Shown: positions 44,297 to 53,542, numbered from the stretch's first letter. The stretch is DNA of 64,000 nucleotides from Williamsia phyllosphaerae (GCF_014635305.1 NZ_BMCS01000001.1:1922001-1986000); one strand, 5' to 3'. The notes: generated from the sequence alone by a model not told the origin. Numbers and translations are program-made.

Positions 44297-45124
44297 GTGA
44301 GCACCCCCGAGCATGACACCGAGAGCATCCAGGAAGCCGACATCGACGCCATCGAGAACGGCACCGACGTACTGGACGCACCGGTCGACGTGGCCGCCAC
44401 CGAGGAACTGACCGAGGCGGTCGCGGGTTCCATCGACGCTTCCGACGATGTCGTTGCCCCGGCCCCCGACGCCGAGGCGCCCGCAGCCGAGGAAGAAGAG
44501 GTCGACCCGGTCGAGGAGCTCAAGAAGCAACTCCGTCGCGCTCCCGGTGACTGGTACGTCATCCACTCCTACGCCGGGTACGAGAACAAGGTGAAGGCCA
44601 ACCTCGAGACCCGCGTGCAGAACCTCGACGTCGGCGATTTCATCTTCCAGGTGGAAGTGCCGACCGAAGAGGTCACCGAGATCAAGAACGGCCAGCCGAA
44701 GAAGGTGCAGCGCAAGGTGCTGCCCGGCTACATCCTGGTGCGCATGGAGCTCAACGACGACTCGTGGGGCGCCGTGCGCAACACCCCGGGTGTCACCGGC
44801 TTCGTCGGAATGACCTCGAAGCCGTCGCCGTTGTCGATGAAGGAAGTCCTGCAGTTCCTGCTGCCCCGCGTCGAGGCGAAGAAGCCGGCCGCGGGCAAGT
44901 CCTCGGGTGGATCCGAGGGCGGCATCGGTGCGGCGGCGTCGCCGACCATCGAGGTCGACTTCCAGGTCGGCGAATCGGTCACCGTCATGGACGGCCCGTT
45001 CGCGACGCTGCCCGCGTCGATCTCCGAGGTCAACGCCGAGCAGCGCAAGGTGAAGGTGCTCGTCTCGATCTTCGGTCGCGAGACCCCGGTCGAGCTCGGC
45101 TTCGCCCAGGTGGAAAAGATCTAA
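44297..45124 (+). CDS. nusG: Transcription termination/antitermination factor NusG
   Basis: A 275-aa protein with an acidic N-terminal extension of about 80 residues rich in Ala, Asp and Glu. The NGN domain ([23 protein letters not shown] near 86-108, [10 protein letters not shown] near 140) and the C-terminal KOW domain ([25 protein letters not shown] near 217-241) follow. It binds RNA polymerase and couples to Rho or ribosomal S10. The GTG start is preceded by AAAGGGAG. Confidence 0.95.
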   Translation: MSTPEHDTESIQEADIDAIENGTDVLDAPVDVAATEELTEAVAGSIDASDDVVAPAPDAEAPAAEEEEVDPVEELKKQLRRAPGDWYVIHSYAGYENKVKANLETRVQNLDVGDFIFQVEVPTEEVTEIKNGQPKKVQRKVLPGYILVRMELNDDSWGAVRNTPGVTGFVGMTSKPSPLSMKEVLQFLLPRVEAKKPAAGKSSGGSEGGIGAAASPTIEVDFQVGESVTVMDGPFATLPASISEVNAEQRKVKVLVSIFGRETPVELGFAQVEKI

Positions 45125-45231
45125 CAACAGACTTCGCGTCTCCAGCGGGCGCGATACGCCAGGCGAGTCGAACCGGTGCGATCGGTTCGCGAGCCCGGCA
45201 CACACATAGACAACACAAAGGTTAAAGAGAG

Positions 45232-45663
45232 ATGCCCCCCAAGAAGAAGAAGCTCGCCGGGATCATCAAGCTCCAGATCCAGGCCGGTGCGGCCAACCCC
45301 GCCCCGCCCGTGGGTCCGGCGCTCGGTCAGCACGGCGTGAACATCATGGAGTTCTGCAAGGCCTACAACGCCGCGACCGAGTCGCAGCGTGGCACGGTCA
45401 TCCCGGTCGAGATCTCGGTCTACGAAGACCGCTCGTTCGACTTCAAGCTGAAGACCCCTCCGGCGGCCAAGCTGCTGCTGAAGGCGGCCGGACTGCAGAA
45501 GGGCTCGGGAGAGCCGCACGTCAAGAAGGTCGGCAAGGTCACGATGGACCAGGTCCGCGAGATCGCCAAGACCAAGCAGGAAGACCTCAACGCCAACGAC
45601 GTCGAGCAGGCCGCGAAGATCATCGCGGGCACCGCTCGGTCGATGGGCATCACGGTCACCTAG
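45232..45663 (+). CDS. rplK: 50S ribosomal protein L11
   Basis: A 143-aa protein: [41 protein letters not shown] is the conserved N-terminal domain with its Pro-rich stretch, and [25 protein letters not shown] closes the rRNA-binding C-terminal domain. It is part of the GTPase centre of the ribosome. It follows nusG by 107 bp. Confidence 0.97.
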   Translation: MPPKKKKLAGIIKLQIQAGAANPAPPVGPALGQHGVNIMEFCKAYNAATESQRGTVIPVEISVYEDRSFDFKLKTPPAAKLLLKAAGLQKGSGEPHVKKVGKVTMDQVREIAKTKQEDLNANDVEQAAKIIAGTARSMGITVT

Positions 45664-45706
45664 GAACCTCTCGCCACCGGCGTCTGCCGGGGACGAATTC
45701 GACAGC

Positions 45707-45737
45707 GTGGGAGGACCGGCTTCGGTCCGCACACCAC
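45707..45737 (+). promoter_or_regulatory. L1-binding-like hairpin upstream of rplA
   Basis: An outer stem GTGG/CCAC (45707-45710 and 45734-45737), an asymmetric internal loop and an inner stem GGACCG-GCTT-CGGTCC (45713-45728) lie in the 112-bp rplK-rplA gap. This shape resembles the mRNA sites by which L1 represses its own operon. The assignment is inference from structure. Confidence 0.45.
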
Positions 45738-45775
45738 CAATCCGCAACCGCTGCGGAGAAGGAAAGAAGCGCCAT

Positions 45776-46489
45776 ATGAGCAAGAAGAGCAAGGCCTACC
45801 AGGCCGCCGCCGAGAAGATCGACAAGGACAACCTGTACAGCCCGCTGGAGGCTGCAGGACTGGCCAAGGAGACGGCGTCGAGCAAGTACGACCCGACCGT
45901 CGAGGTCGCGATCCGTCTCGGTGTCGACCCCCGCAAGGCCGACCAGATGGTCCGCGGCACCGTGAACCTGCCGCACGGCACCGGTAAGACCGCCCGCGTC
46001 ATCGTGTTCGCCGTCGGTGACAAGGCCGCCGAGGCCACCGCCGCCGGCGCCGACGAGGTGGGCGCCGAGGACCTGATCGAGAAGATCCAGGGTGGGTGGC
46101 TCGATTTCGACGCCGCCATCGCGACGCCGGACCAGATGGCCAAGGTCGGACGCATCGCACGCGTCCTCGGCCCGCGTGGTCTGATGCCCAACCCGAAGAC
46201 CGGCACCGTGACGCCCGACGTCACCAAGGCCGTCAACGAGATCAAGGGCGGAAAGATCAACTTCCGCGTCGACAAGGCCTCGAACCTGCACCTGGTGATC
46301 GGCAAGGCGTCCTTCGACCAGAAGCAGCTCGCCGAGAACTACGGCGCCGCGCTCGACGAGGTCCTGCGCGCCAAGCCGTCGGCCTCGAAGGGTCGCTACC
46401 TGCGCAAGGTCACCGTCTCGACCACGTCGGGCCCGGGCATCCCGGTCGACCCGGCGCGCAACCGGAACTACACCGAAGACGAAGCCTGA
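45776..46489 (+). CDS. rplA: 50S ribosomal protein L1
   Basis: A 237-aa protein with [36 protein letters not shown] near 110-145, the L1 signature, and [24 protein letters not shown] near 160. ATG 45776 has AAGGAAAG 9-16 nt upstream. L1 binds 23S rRNA at the L1 stalk and often represses its own mRNA. Unlike in E. coli, rplJ-rplL are not next; about 5.8 kb of hydrolase genes intervene. Confidence 0.97.
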   Translation: MSKKSKAYQAAAEKIDKDNLYSPLEAAGLAKETASSKYDPTVEVAIRLGVDPRKADQMVRGTVNLPHGTGKTARVIVFAVGDKAAEATAAGADEVGAEDLIEKIQGGWLDFDAAIATPDQMAKVGRIARVLGPRGLMPNPKTGTVTPDVTKAVNEIKGGKINFRVDKASNLHLVIGKASFDQKQLAENYGAALDEVLRAKPSASKGRYLRKVTVSTTSGPGIPVDPARNRNYTEDEA

Positions 46490-46513
46490 GTTCTTCGACT
46501 TCACCACGAGCAG

Positions 46514-46551
46514 CAGCCGCGACGCCTCGAGCGTCGCGGCTGTTGCCGTTT
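46514..46551. terminator. Terminator hairpin between rplA and the convergent hydrolase
   Basis: A perfect 12-bp stem CAGCCGCGACGC (46514-46525) with GCGTCGCGGCTG (46531-46542), a 5-nt loop, then TTGCCGTTTCT. It lies in a convergent gap and may serve both strands. Confidence 0.75.
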
Positions 46552-47217
46552 CTAAACCAACCCGTCGAGGTGATCGGCGAACTCGCCCGCGTGCGACAGC
46601 ATCGCCATGTGGCCACCGGCGATGACACCGGGTTCGACGCCGAGGCGGTCGGCGACGACGCGGCGCATGAACAGCTCGGGGAAGAACCGGTCGTCCCGGA
46701 AAAGCAGGAACCGGGTGTCGACATCCGGTAGAGCAGACGCGGGCCAGACCTGCCGCGCCGGTGTGTCGGATTGGGTGCGTTCGATCTGCTCGGCGACGAC
46801 CTCTGGATCGACCCCGTTGTAGAACAGCGCGTCCATGTCGTCGGGGTCGTAGGTCTCCGACGCCGCCGCCTCACGTTGGGCCTGCGCCGTGCCGGTGGCC
46901 GCCCACCACTGCTCGGGCCGCTCACCGGGGCGCGGGATCATCGCCGAGGCGAACACCAGCATGGACGCGTCGACCATGGGGCAGGCGAGCGGCGCGGTGA
47001 AGCCGCCGAACGAGTGGGCGACGACGATCGGACGGTCGGCGTCGGCGGGTGTCTGGGCGGCGACCGCCGCGGCGTAGTCGGTGAGGTCGGCGTCGTCGTC
47101 CTCGCAGGGCAGATCGATGGGGATCGCCCGGTGGGAGCGATCGGCCAACTCCGAGCACAGGACTCGCCAGTAGGACGGGTCGGAAGCACCGCCGGGGATC
47201 AGCAGGAAGGTCGCCAT
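46552..47217 (-). CDS. Alpha/beta-hydrolase (AB hydrolase-1/EstC-like)
   Basis: A 221-aa compact alpha/beta hydrolase: LLIPGGASDPSYWRVL near the N-terminus, the nucleophile elbow VVAHSFGG near 69 (catalytic Ser), and GGHMAMLSHAGEFADHL at the C-terminus with the catalytic His. The family includes small esterases and hydroxynitrile-lyase-like enzymes. The substrate is unknown. It is divergent from the DUF2786 gene. Confidence 0.85.
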   Translation of the reverse strand: MATFLLIPGGASDPSYWRVLCSELADRSHRAIPIDLPCEDDDADLTDYAAAVAAQTPADADRPIVVAHSFGGFTAPLACPMVDASMLVFASAMIPRPGERPEQWWAATGTAQAQREAAASETYDPDDMDALFYNGVDPEVVAEQIERTQSDTPARQVWPASALPDVDTRFLLFRDDRFFPELFMRRVVADRLGVEPGVIAGGHMAMLSHAGEFADHLDGLV

Positions 47218-47303
47218 GAGATCACACTCCGGTCGTCGGGACGGTCGCCGAGATGTCCGTTTCATACTGTCAGGCGAACCGTGGAACCGTCCGGCGCTCT
47301 CAG

Positions 47304-47309
47304 TAGTCT
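47304..47309 (+). promoter_or_regulatory. -10 element TAGTCT of the DUF2786 gene (leaderless type)
   Basis: TAGTCT ends 7 nt before ATG 47317, the same hexamer and spacing as for the DUF3592 gene. Confidence 0.45.
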
Positions 47310-47316
47310 TATCCCC

Positions 47317-48141
47317 ATGCGCGATGACAAGCTCCTGACCCGGATCGCCGGCCTCCTGCGCCAGGCCGAGGGCACCGACAACGAGCACGAGGCGCAGACC
47401 TTCATGCAGGCGGCGCAGCGGTTGGCCACATCGGCCTCGATCGATCTCGCCGTCGCGCGTGCGCACGACCCGGCGGCGGCACGAACGACGCCGGTGGCCC
47501 GGCAGATCGCGATCGGCACCGCCGGCAAACGGGGGTTGCGGACCTACGTCGCGTTGTTCGTGGCCATCGCCCACGCGAACGACATCAAGGTGGACGTGGC
47601 GAGCAACTCCACATTCGTTCTCGCGTATGGCTTCTCGGGTGACATCGACAGCACCGAGGCGCTCTACAGCTCGCTGGTCGTGCAGATGGTGGCCGCGAGC
47701 GACGCCTACCTGAAGTCGGGGGACTACCGATCCGAGACCGCGGCCAAGGTCGTCACCGACCGGTCGCGGTGGCGTACCCGCCGCGTCGTCGAGCACACGC
47801 CGTTGTCGCCGATCACCGCTCGACTCAACTTCCAGTCGGCCTTCGCCGAGCGGATAGGGCTGCGACTGACCGAGGCCAGGGACGAGACTCGGGCCGACGC
47901 GGTACGCGAATCCGCCGACCGCCCCGGCGCGTCGACGCAGGTGGCGTTGCGGGACAAGGAGATCGCTGTCGTCGACTTCCATCGGGAGGAGTCGACCGCC
48001 CGGGGCACCTGGCGGGGCGCGAGTGCGTCGGCGGGATATTCCGAGGCGGCGCGCCGGGCCGGTGACCACGCGGGACGCCGCGCACGGATCACCGCACCCG
48101 AGGAACTCGACGGCACCCGGGGGGCGTTGGACCACCGATGA
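47317..48141 (+). CDS. DUF2786 domain-containing protein
   Basis: A 274-aa protein beginning MRDDKLLTRIAGLLRQAEGTDNEHEAQTFMQAAQRLATSASIDLAVARA, the DUF2786 helical domain. The middle (about 70-190) is predicted alpha/beta with Arg-rich stretches (RSRWRTRRVV); the last 60 residues are polar and Ala-rich. The function is unknown. It overlaps the next gene, a zinc metallohydrolase-like protein, by 4 nt, so they are coupled. Confidence 0.82.
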   Translation: MRDDKLLTRIAGLLRQAEGTDNEHEAQTFMQAAQRLATSASIDLAVARAHDPAAARTTPVARQIAIGTAGKRGLRTYVALFVAIAHANDIKVDVASNSTFVLAYGFSGDIDSTEALYSSLVVQMVAASDAYLKSGDYRSETAAKVVTDRSRWRTRRVVEHTPLSPITARLNFQSAFAERIGLRLTEARDETRADAVRESADRPGASTQVALRDKEIAVVDFHREESTARGTWRGASASAGYSEAARRAGDHAGRRARITAPEELDGTRGALDHR

Positions 48142-48650
48142 CCGGTGCTCCGCGCGACACCCAGCGCGCGTTGTTCTACGAGGCCGAGTCGGCCGTTCAC
48201 AATCTGTTCGCGGCGCCGGGGCCGACCGTCGAGATCGCCGGCGCCCAGCTGACCCTGCCCCCGGAGGCGCGATTCGGCTCGGTGGAATCGGCCCGCCGCT
48301 ACGTCTCCCAGGTTCTCTCCCGGGACTCGGTGCGGCGTCGCTTCCCGCGGGCGACCATCGACGTCGAGGTGCGTTCACGTCGGGGGCACCGCAGCGCCCA
48401 CTACGAGTCGCCCGCGGATCCGACCGCCCCGCCGACCATCGCCCTGCCGGAGATGGCCGACGGCCGGTGGGCACTGCGCGAACTGGTGGTGCTGCACGAA
48501 TTGGCGCACCACCTGATCGACCCCGGCCATCCCGCGCACGGCCCGCGGTTCGCGGCCACCTTGATCGACCTGGTCTCCGACGTGCTCGGCCCGGAGGCCG
48601 GGTTCGTCTACCGCGTGATCCTGACCGACAGCGGTATCGCGGTGCGCTGA
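48138..48650 (+). CDS. TIGR04338-type metallohydrolase
   Basis: A 170-aa protein with a minimal gluzincin-type site: VVLHELAHHLIDPGHPAHGPRFAATLIDL near 114-142, where HELAHH is the HExxH zinc motif and HPAHG gives a third His. The rest (SVESARRYVSQVLSRDSV, ALPEMADGRWALRE) fits the TIGR04338 family. The role is unknown. The GTG/ATG overlap with DUF2786 (ATGA) suggests the pair act together. Confidence 0.82.
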   Translation: MTGAPRDTQRALFYEAESAVHNLFAAPGPTVEIAGAQLTLPPEARFGSVESARRYVSQVLSRDSVRRRFPRATIDVEVRSRRGHRSAHYESPADPTAPPTIALPEMADGRWALRELVVLHELAHHLIDPGHPAHGPRFAATLIDLVSDVLGPEAGFVYRVILTDSGIAVR

Positions 48651-48714
48651 CCGCGTCCGACCGGCGCTGTTAGCGTGACGACGTCACCGGATGGATGCGC
48701 TGGAGGAGCCGAGG

Positions 48715-49656
48715 ATGTCACTTCGCGAGGTCGAGTTCACGTCGAGCAATCAGCGCGACACCGTGTACGGCTGGATCTACGAGCCGGTCCGACCGGCGCG
48801 GGGGATCGTGCAGCTCATCCACGGACTCGGCGAGCACTCACGACGCTATCTACCGCTGATCACCGCGTTGTTGGACGCGGGCTTCGTCGTCGCGGCCGAT
48901 GACCACGCCGGACACGGCAAGACCGCGATGACCTCCGGCATCTGGGCCGACGCGGGCGATCGTGCCGATCGGGTCGTCGTGGACGACGAGCGCACCCTGC
49001 GATCGGCGGTACGTGAGCTGCACCCGGACCTGCCGTACGTCGTGTTCGGCCACTCGTGGGGGTCGATGATCGCGCGTGGCCTCGTCAGCGGGGACAGCGA
49101 CGCGGTCGACGGGTTGATCCTGTGCGGCATCGCGGCCGGCATCCACGGCATCGAGAACCTGCTGGACCGGGAGGCGCTGGCCGCGGAGTCCGACACCGAA
49201 GCGCCGGCGGCGGAGGCCTACGTGGCGTCGATGTTCGACGGGTTCATCTCCCGCTACGAACCCGGATCCGGACCGACCGCGTGGGTGGCGCGCGCCCCCG
49301 ACGTCGTCCGCGACCACGCAGTCGACCCACTGAACAACTTCGGTGCGCCGATGTCGGTGCGGTTTCTCGCCGGTTTCGTCGACCTCTACGACGCGGCCAA
49401 CGCCGACGAGTGGTACCCCTCGATCCGCGCCGATCTGCCGGTTCTCATCCTGGCCGGCGACGACGACCCGGTCACGGGGTTCGGCGAGGGGGCCTACCGC
49501 GTGGCCAACCAGCTCGTCCGCACCGGACACGGCGACGTCCGGACCCGCGTCTACACCGGGTTCCGGCACGAGGTCCACAACGAACCGGAGATCGCCGACG
49601 ACGTCGCCCGCGAGGTCATCGACTTCGCGACCCGCTGCGTCGAGCGCACGGTCTAG
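48715..49656 (+). CDS. Alpha/beta-hydrolase, monoacylglycerol-lipase-like
   Basis: A 313-aa hydrolase with QLIHGLGEHSRRYLPLITALLDAGF near 28-52, DHAGHGKT near 63, the nucleophile elbow VVFGHSWGSMIARGL near 111-125, Asp in LAGDDDPVTGFGEG near 256, and the catalytic His in GFRHEVHNEPE near 290. This is the order of monoglyceride lipases and lysophospholipases. ATG 48715 has GGAGGAG 6 nt upstream; ATG 48691 is in frame. It converges on the CocE/NonD hydrolase with repeats between. Confidence 0.88.
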   Translation: MSLREVEFTSSNQRDTVYGWIYEPVRPARGIVQLIHGLGEHSRRYLPLITALLDAGFVVAADDHAGHGKTAMTSGIWADAGDRADRVVVDDERTLRSAVRELHPDLPYVVFGHSWGSMIARGLVSGDSDAVDGLILCGIAAGIHGIENLLDREALAAESDTEAPAAEAYVASMFDGFISRYEPGSGPTAWVARAPDVVRDHAVDPLNNFGAPMSVRFLAGFVDLYDAANADEWYPSIRADLPVLILAGDDDPVTGFGEGAYRVANQLVRTGHGDVRTRVYTGFRHEVHNEPEIADDVAREVIDFATRCVERTV

Positions 49657-49719
49657 GTCCGTATCCGCCCACTCGACGTCCGCATCCGCCCAGTCGACGT
49701 CCGCAACCGCCCGGTGGAC
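49657..49719. repeat. Triplicate 21-bp tandem repeat in a convergent gap
   Basis: Units start at 49657, 49678 and 49699 (cores GTCCGTATCCGCCCACTCG, GTCCGCATCCGCCCAGTCG, GTCCGCAACCGCCCGGTGG). The array fills nearly the whole 69-bp gap. The sequence differs from the arrays at 30010 and 36093 but the 21-bp period and convergent setting are the same. Confidence 0.9.
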
Positions 49720-49725
49720 GGGTGG

Positions 49726-51759
49726 TCACCAGTCGGGATCGCCGATCGCGCGGAACGACAGGTAGCTGGGGTGATGCGGGTCGAGGACGAGATCCTGTCG
49801 CCGACCGTGTGCGCGGATCAGGTCGGGGACGACCGTCAGATACCGCGGCACACTGCCCGCGTAGACGTCGACACGCAGACGGTGACCGATGTCGAGAACC
49901 GCGTCGGTGGGCACGAGATCCACGTCGATCGGCAACGGGGTGTTCGTGGGCACCGGGAGCTTGCGCTTGCGGCTGAGGTAGTGGTGCGCGACCAGGAGGC
50001 TGCCGTCCTCGGCGTACTCCGACAGCGACGGGTCGATGGCACGGTTGGAGACGGTCAGGGCACCGTTGGTGAGCACCGTCGACGTGCCGTCGGGGGCGAC
50101 ATCGTTCACCGTGACCGCCCAGATCCCCTCCTGCCCGGAGGTGGAGACGTACAACCGCATGTTCAATGCGCCGCTGATCTGGGTCCGTTCGGCGACCGGG
50201 GCGGAGGAGAAGGTCAGACCGCCGCGCTCCTGATAGCGGGCGTCACGACCGAAGTCCTTGCCCAGGACCATCGTGATCCCGGCCGTCACCTGGGTCATGT
50301 CCCGTGACCGCAACCCGCGCATGTCCGGGTGGACGCCGAGCGAGGCCCTGGTGTGCGACCGGTTCGACCCCAGCGAGCCGTCGAAGGCCGAGTGCACGGC
50401 CGTGCCGGAGGGGGAGTCGGAGAGGAACAGCCTGCGCACCGACGCCCCGGCGCGGGGGAAGCTGTCGCCCGCGGTCCACGAACCGCCCTGCTGCTCGAGG
50501 GTGACCGGTCCGTAGTTGTCGACGCCGTTGTCGATTCCCTTGAGCCACTTGTCGAACCACGCACGCTCGAGGACGTCGACCCGCGGTGGGTGCGCCGCGC
50601 TGCCGAAGCCGGACCCGGCGTCGAGGTGGTAACCGTCGGCGACGACCAACTGCTTGCGGCCCGGTTCCATCTGCAGGTGGGAGTAGATCGACGTCGCGCT
50701 GCGTCCGAACAGGTCGTGCCACCCTCCGAACAGGAAGGTGGGGACGTCGATCTTCGAGACGTCCGGATCGCGCTCGTCGAAGTAGGGGTCGTCGTACACG
50801 CGATCGTCGCGGCCGGTGAGGAATCCCCAGGCCAGCGAGCCGACCTCGGTGGCGGGCGACGCGACGCGGTTGGCGAGCCAGCGCAGGCTGGTGCCGCGAC
50901 GCAGATCGCGAGCGGCGGTGGCCGGGTTCGGTATCCATTTGAGCACGTTGACGATCGACAGCCACAGCGGGATGAAGGCCGAGGGCAGTCCACCGGTGAT
51001 GTAGATGTCGCGGACGATGTCCTCACACCCCTCGACGGCGAACACGGCCTTGAGACCGGGTGGGCGCTTGTCGGCGGTCTGCAGCGAGTTGATGGCCGAG
51101 TACGACCAGCCGGCCAAACCGAGTTGACCGTCCGACCACGCCTGACGCGCGACCCACGCGAGGATCTCGACGGAGTCCTTCTGCTCCCGCGCGCCCAGGA
51201 TCTGCCACTTGCCGTGGGAGGCGCCGGTGCCGCGGACATCGACGATGACCTGCGTGTATCCGCTGCGAACCAGGTTCCGGTTGATCCCGAACACGTCGAA
51301 CACGCCGCCCGAGAGCGTCCGGGTGAGGTCGGTGACGCCGCTCAGGGCCGTCCCGCTCAGATCGACCTTGCCCGCGAGGCCCGCGACCGCACGCCCGATC
51401 AGCGGGGCGTGGACGGACTGGTCCAGCAGGTCGAGCAACGCCCGGTTGTAGGGGTTGATGTTGACGATCGTGGGGTAGCGCGTGGAGACCGGGCGCCGGG
51501 TCGCGTCGGCCGGGCGGATCACGGTCGCACGCAGGCGGACACCGTCGGACATCGTGATCTCGACGTCACGGTCGATCGACACGTTCGGGTACTGCTGTGG
51601 TCCGTCGACGAGTTGGCGCCAGCGGATCGCATCCGCGCCGCCGGTGGGGTCACCGAGGGGCAGGGTCGGGAGGGGAGTGGGGCGCAGGCGCTGCTCACCG
51701 AACCCGTCGGGGGCGACACCGTGCGGTACGGACTCGTCGGGATCAGCTGGAACCGTCAT
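49726..51759 (-). CDS. CocE/NonD family hydrolase (X-Pro dipeptidyl-peptidase-like)
   Basis: A 677-aa hydrolase. The N-terminal part includes VEITMSDGVRLRATVIRPAD near 67-86 and YTQVIVDVRGTGASHGKW near 168; the nucleophile Ser is in LGLAGWSYSAINSLQ near 216. FGGWHDLFGRSATSIY near 343 supplies the catalytic Asp region and GYHLDAGSG near 375 the His. The C-terminal jelly-roll domain (from about 510) is typical of the family. Members hydrolyse esters, cocaine-like amides or peptides; the target here is unknown. No signal peptide is obvious. Confidence 0.9.
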   Translation of the reverse strand: MTVPADPDESVPHGVAPDGFGEQRLRPTPLPTLPLGDPTGGADAIRWRQLVDGPQQYPNVSIDRDVEITMSDGVRLRATVIRPADATRRPVSTRYPTIVNINPYNRALLDLLDQSVHAPLIGRAVAGLAGKVDLSGTALSGVTDLTRTLSGGVFDVFGINRNLVRSGYTQVIVDVRGTGASHGKWQILGAREQKDSVEILAWVARQAWSDGQLGLAGWSYSAINSLQTADKRPPGLKAVFAVEGCEDIVRDIYITGGLPSAFIPLWLSIVNVLKWIPNPATAARDLRRGTSLRWLANRVASPATEVGSLAWGFLTGRDDRVYDDPYFDERDPDVSKIDVPTFLFGGWHDLFGRSATSIYSHLQMEPGRKQLVVADGYHLDAGSGFGSAAHPPRVDVLERAWFDKWLKGIDNGVDNYGPVTLEQQGGSWTAGDSFPRAGASVRRLFLSDSPSGTAVHSAFDGSLGSNRSHTRASLGVHPDMRGLRSRDMTQVTAGITMVLGKDFGRDARYQERGGLTFSSAPVAERTQISGALNMRLYVSTSGQEGIWAVTVNDVAPDGTSTVLTNGALTVSNRAIDPSLSEYAEDGSLLVAHHYLSRKRKLPVPTNTPLPIDVDLVPTDAVLDIGHRLRVDVYAGSVPRYLTVVPDLIRAHGRRQDLVLDPHHPSYLSFRAIGDPDW

Positions 51760-52021
51760 CGCCGTCTGCCTTGCTGTTGCGTGACGCGCGCCGAGGGTGT
51801 GTTGGTGCTGTTCAACCCTGTGACCACGTCATCGTGGACCGGACGGATGTGTGGTGCACATCACGGCCGATGTTCTCCAGCGAATGTAACCCAGCCTATT
51901 GAGTCCCGACACAGGGGCTGTGGACTTTGTGATCAGAGTGCGATCGAAGCGGCGATCGTTGTTATCAAATCTACACAAAAGGTACGTTTGTACGGCTTTC
52001 GATCGATCGCTGACCGTGGAT
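51760..52021. other. Intergenic region upstream of rplJ promoter
   Basis: About 260 bp with no credible gene. The stretch 51940-51990 is AT-rich (TTGTTATCAAATCTACAC) and may hold the promoter of the leftward CocE/NonD gene or an upstream element for rplJ. Confidence 0.4.
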
Positions 52022-52051
52022 TTGTCCTGGACACGCGGCTGCGGCTACTCT
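52022..52051 (+). promoter_or_regulatory. Promoter of rplJ-rplL
   Basis: TTGTCC (52022-52027) and TACTCT (52046-52051) are 18 nt apart, a good housekeeping sigma pair. Transcription would begin near 52058, giving a leader of about 250 nt before rplJ. Confidence 0.6.
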
Positions 52052-52057
52052 GAGCCC

Positions 52058-52309
52058 TCGGTACCTGCGCCGACGCGAGTCGGTCGGGTTCCGTAGTTCA
52101 ACCACAGACCGTTGGTCGACGTCCGCCCCAGGTGGATGTTCGAAGGTCCGGCCGATGCCGGCGACCCACGCAGGGTGAACGAGGTGAAAGTCCGTGACTG
52201 CTCGCGATGCGAGCGTTCGCCCTTCGCGCCCCGTGGCCCTGTGCCCGGGGCGTTCGTCGTCGGTGGGGTCGTCTCGACCAACCCGAATCGACATGAGAGG
52301 AGGCGAAGT
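52058..52309 (+). promoter_or_regulatory. Long rplJ leader, probable L10 autoregulatory region
   Basis: The leader contains a strong hairpin GCTCGC-GAT-GCGAGC (52200-52214) and a GC-rich second half, ending in the Shine-Dalgarno GAGAGGAGG before ATG 52310. L10 bound to L12 represses translation through such leaders in other bacteria. The fold was not computed, so the exact site is unknown. Confidence 0.45.
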
Positions 52310-52882
52310 ATGGCCAAGTCCGACAAGGTCGCCGCAGTCGCGGAGATCTCCGAGCAGTTCAAGGGCTCCACGGCAACCGTCATCACGGAATACCGTGGTC
52401 TGTCCGTCAAGCAGCTCTCTGACCTGCGTCGTTCACTCGGCGAGGGCGCAACCTACTCCGTCGCCAAGAACACCCTGGTCAAACGCGCCGCAGCTGATGC
52501 GGGCGTTGCTGGGCTCGACGAGCTGTTCGTCGGCCCGACCGCGATCGCCTTCATCGAGGGCGAGCCGGTCGAGGCTGCGAAGGCGATCAAGACCTTCGCC
52601 AAGGACAACAAGGCTCTGATCATCAAGGGCGGATACATGGACGGCCGCGCGCTGTCCGTGGCGGAGATCGAGCGGATCGCCGACCTCGAGACCCGAGAGA
52701 TCTTGCTGTCCAAGCTCGCCGGTGCCATGAAGGGCAACTTGGCAAAGGCCGCGGGTCTGTTCAATCAGCCCGCATCGCAGGTCGCGCGTCTCGCCGCGGC
52801 CCTGCAGGAGAAGAAGTCCGCCGAGGGCGGCGCGGAGGCAGCGGACACCGCGGCCGACGCACCGACCGAGGCTGCCGAATAA
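52310..52882 (+). CDS. rplJ: 50S ribosomal protein L10
   Basis: A 190-aa protein: [43 protein letters not shown] is the conserved N-terminus, [11 protein letters not shown] near 50 contacts rRNA, and the C-terminal helix ([20 protein letters not shown]) binds L7/L12 dimers. It ends in an Ala/Glu-rich tail. It is followed by rplL after 69 bp. Confidence 0.97.
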   Translation: MAKSDKVAAVAEISEQFKGSTATVITEYRGLSVKQLSDLRRSLGEGATYSVAKNTLVKRAAADAGVAGLDELFVGPTAIAFIEGEPVEAAKAIKTFAKDNKALIIKGGYMDGRALSVAEIERIADLETREILLSKLAGAMKGNLAKAAGLFNQPASQVARLAAALQEKKSAEGGAEAADTAADAPTEAAE

Positions 52883-52951
52883 GCGCACCCGCGCCCATCA
52901 CCACACCAGAAACATTCCCCCGTTCCGGGGGACAACAGGAAGGACGCCACC

Positions 52952-53335
52952 ATGGCGAAGCTCAGTGCTGACGAGCTCATCGATCAGTTCAAGGAACTGA
53001 CCCTGCTGGAGCTCAGCGACTTCGTGAAGAAGTTCGAAGAGGTCTTCGAGGTCACCGCGGCCGCCCCGGTCGCCGTTGCCGCCGCAGGCGCCCCGGCTGC
53101 CGCCGAGGCCGCTGTCGAGCAGGACGAGTTCGACGTCGTCCTCGAGAGCGCAGGCGACAAGAAGATCCAGGTGATCAAGGTCGTCCGCGAGGTCGTCTCC
53201 GGACTGGGCCTCAAGGAGGCCAAGGATCTCGTCGAGAGCGCCCCCAAGGCGATCCTCGAGAAGATCGACAAGGACGCTGCCGAGGCGGCCAAGGCCAAGC
53301 TCGAAGAGGCCGGCGCCAAGGTGTCCGTCAAGTAA
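52952..53335 (+). CDS. rplL: 50S ribosomal protein L7/L12
   Basis: A 127-aa protein with the L12 N-terminal dimerisation part ([29 protein letters not shown]), an Ala-rich hinge ([19 protein letters not shown]) and the C-terminal factor-binding domain ([31 protein letters not shown]). AGGAAGGA lies 8-15 nt upstream of ATG 52952. It recruits translation GTPases. Confidence 0.97.
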   Translation: MAKLSADELIDQFKELTLLELSDFVKKFEEVFEVTAAAPVAVAAAGAPAAAEAAVEQDEFDVVLESAGDKKIQVIKVVREVVSGLGLKEAKDLVESAPKAILEKIDKDAAEAAKAKLEEAGAKVSVK

Positions 53336-53354
53336 GACGCACCGTTGGATCGTT

Positions 53355-53374
53355 AACCTACTTTTCGGTAGGTT
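53355..53374 (+). other. Hairpin AACCTAC/GTAGGTT after rplL
   Basis: A perfect 7-bp stem (53355-53361, 53368-53374) lies between the rplL stop and the main terminator. It may help pause polymerase or protect the 3' end. Confidence 0.4.
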
Positions 53375-53382
53375 CACTGCAG

Positions 53383-53415
53383 AGACCACCCCGCACGCGG
53401 GGTGGTCTTTGTTAT
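53383..53415 (+). terminator. Rho-independent terminator of rplJ-rplL
   Basis: A 10-bp stem AGACCACCCC (53383-53392) with GGGGTGGTCT (53399-53408) is followed directly by TTTGTTATA. It separates the ribosomal genes from the mce operon. Confidence 0.9.
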
Positions 53416-53542
53416 ATGTCCAGGTCCAGGACCTTTTTTTATCCAAATCTAAGAAATGTGGAGTTGATGTTCGTCGATGGCGAACCGTGGGTTAGAGTGA
53501 CTCGAACCACAAGCCGGGGCGGGTCATCTAGAGGAGTCAAAC

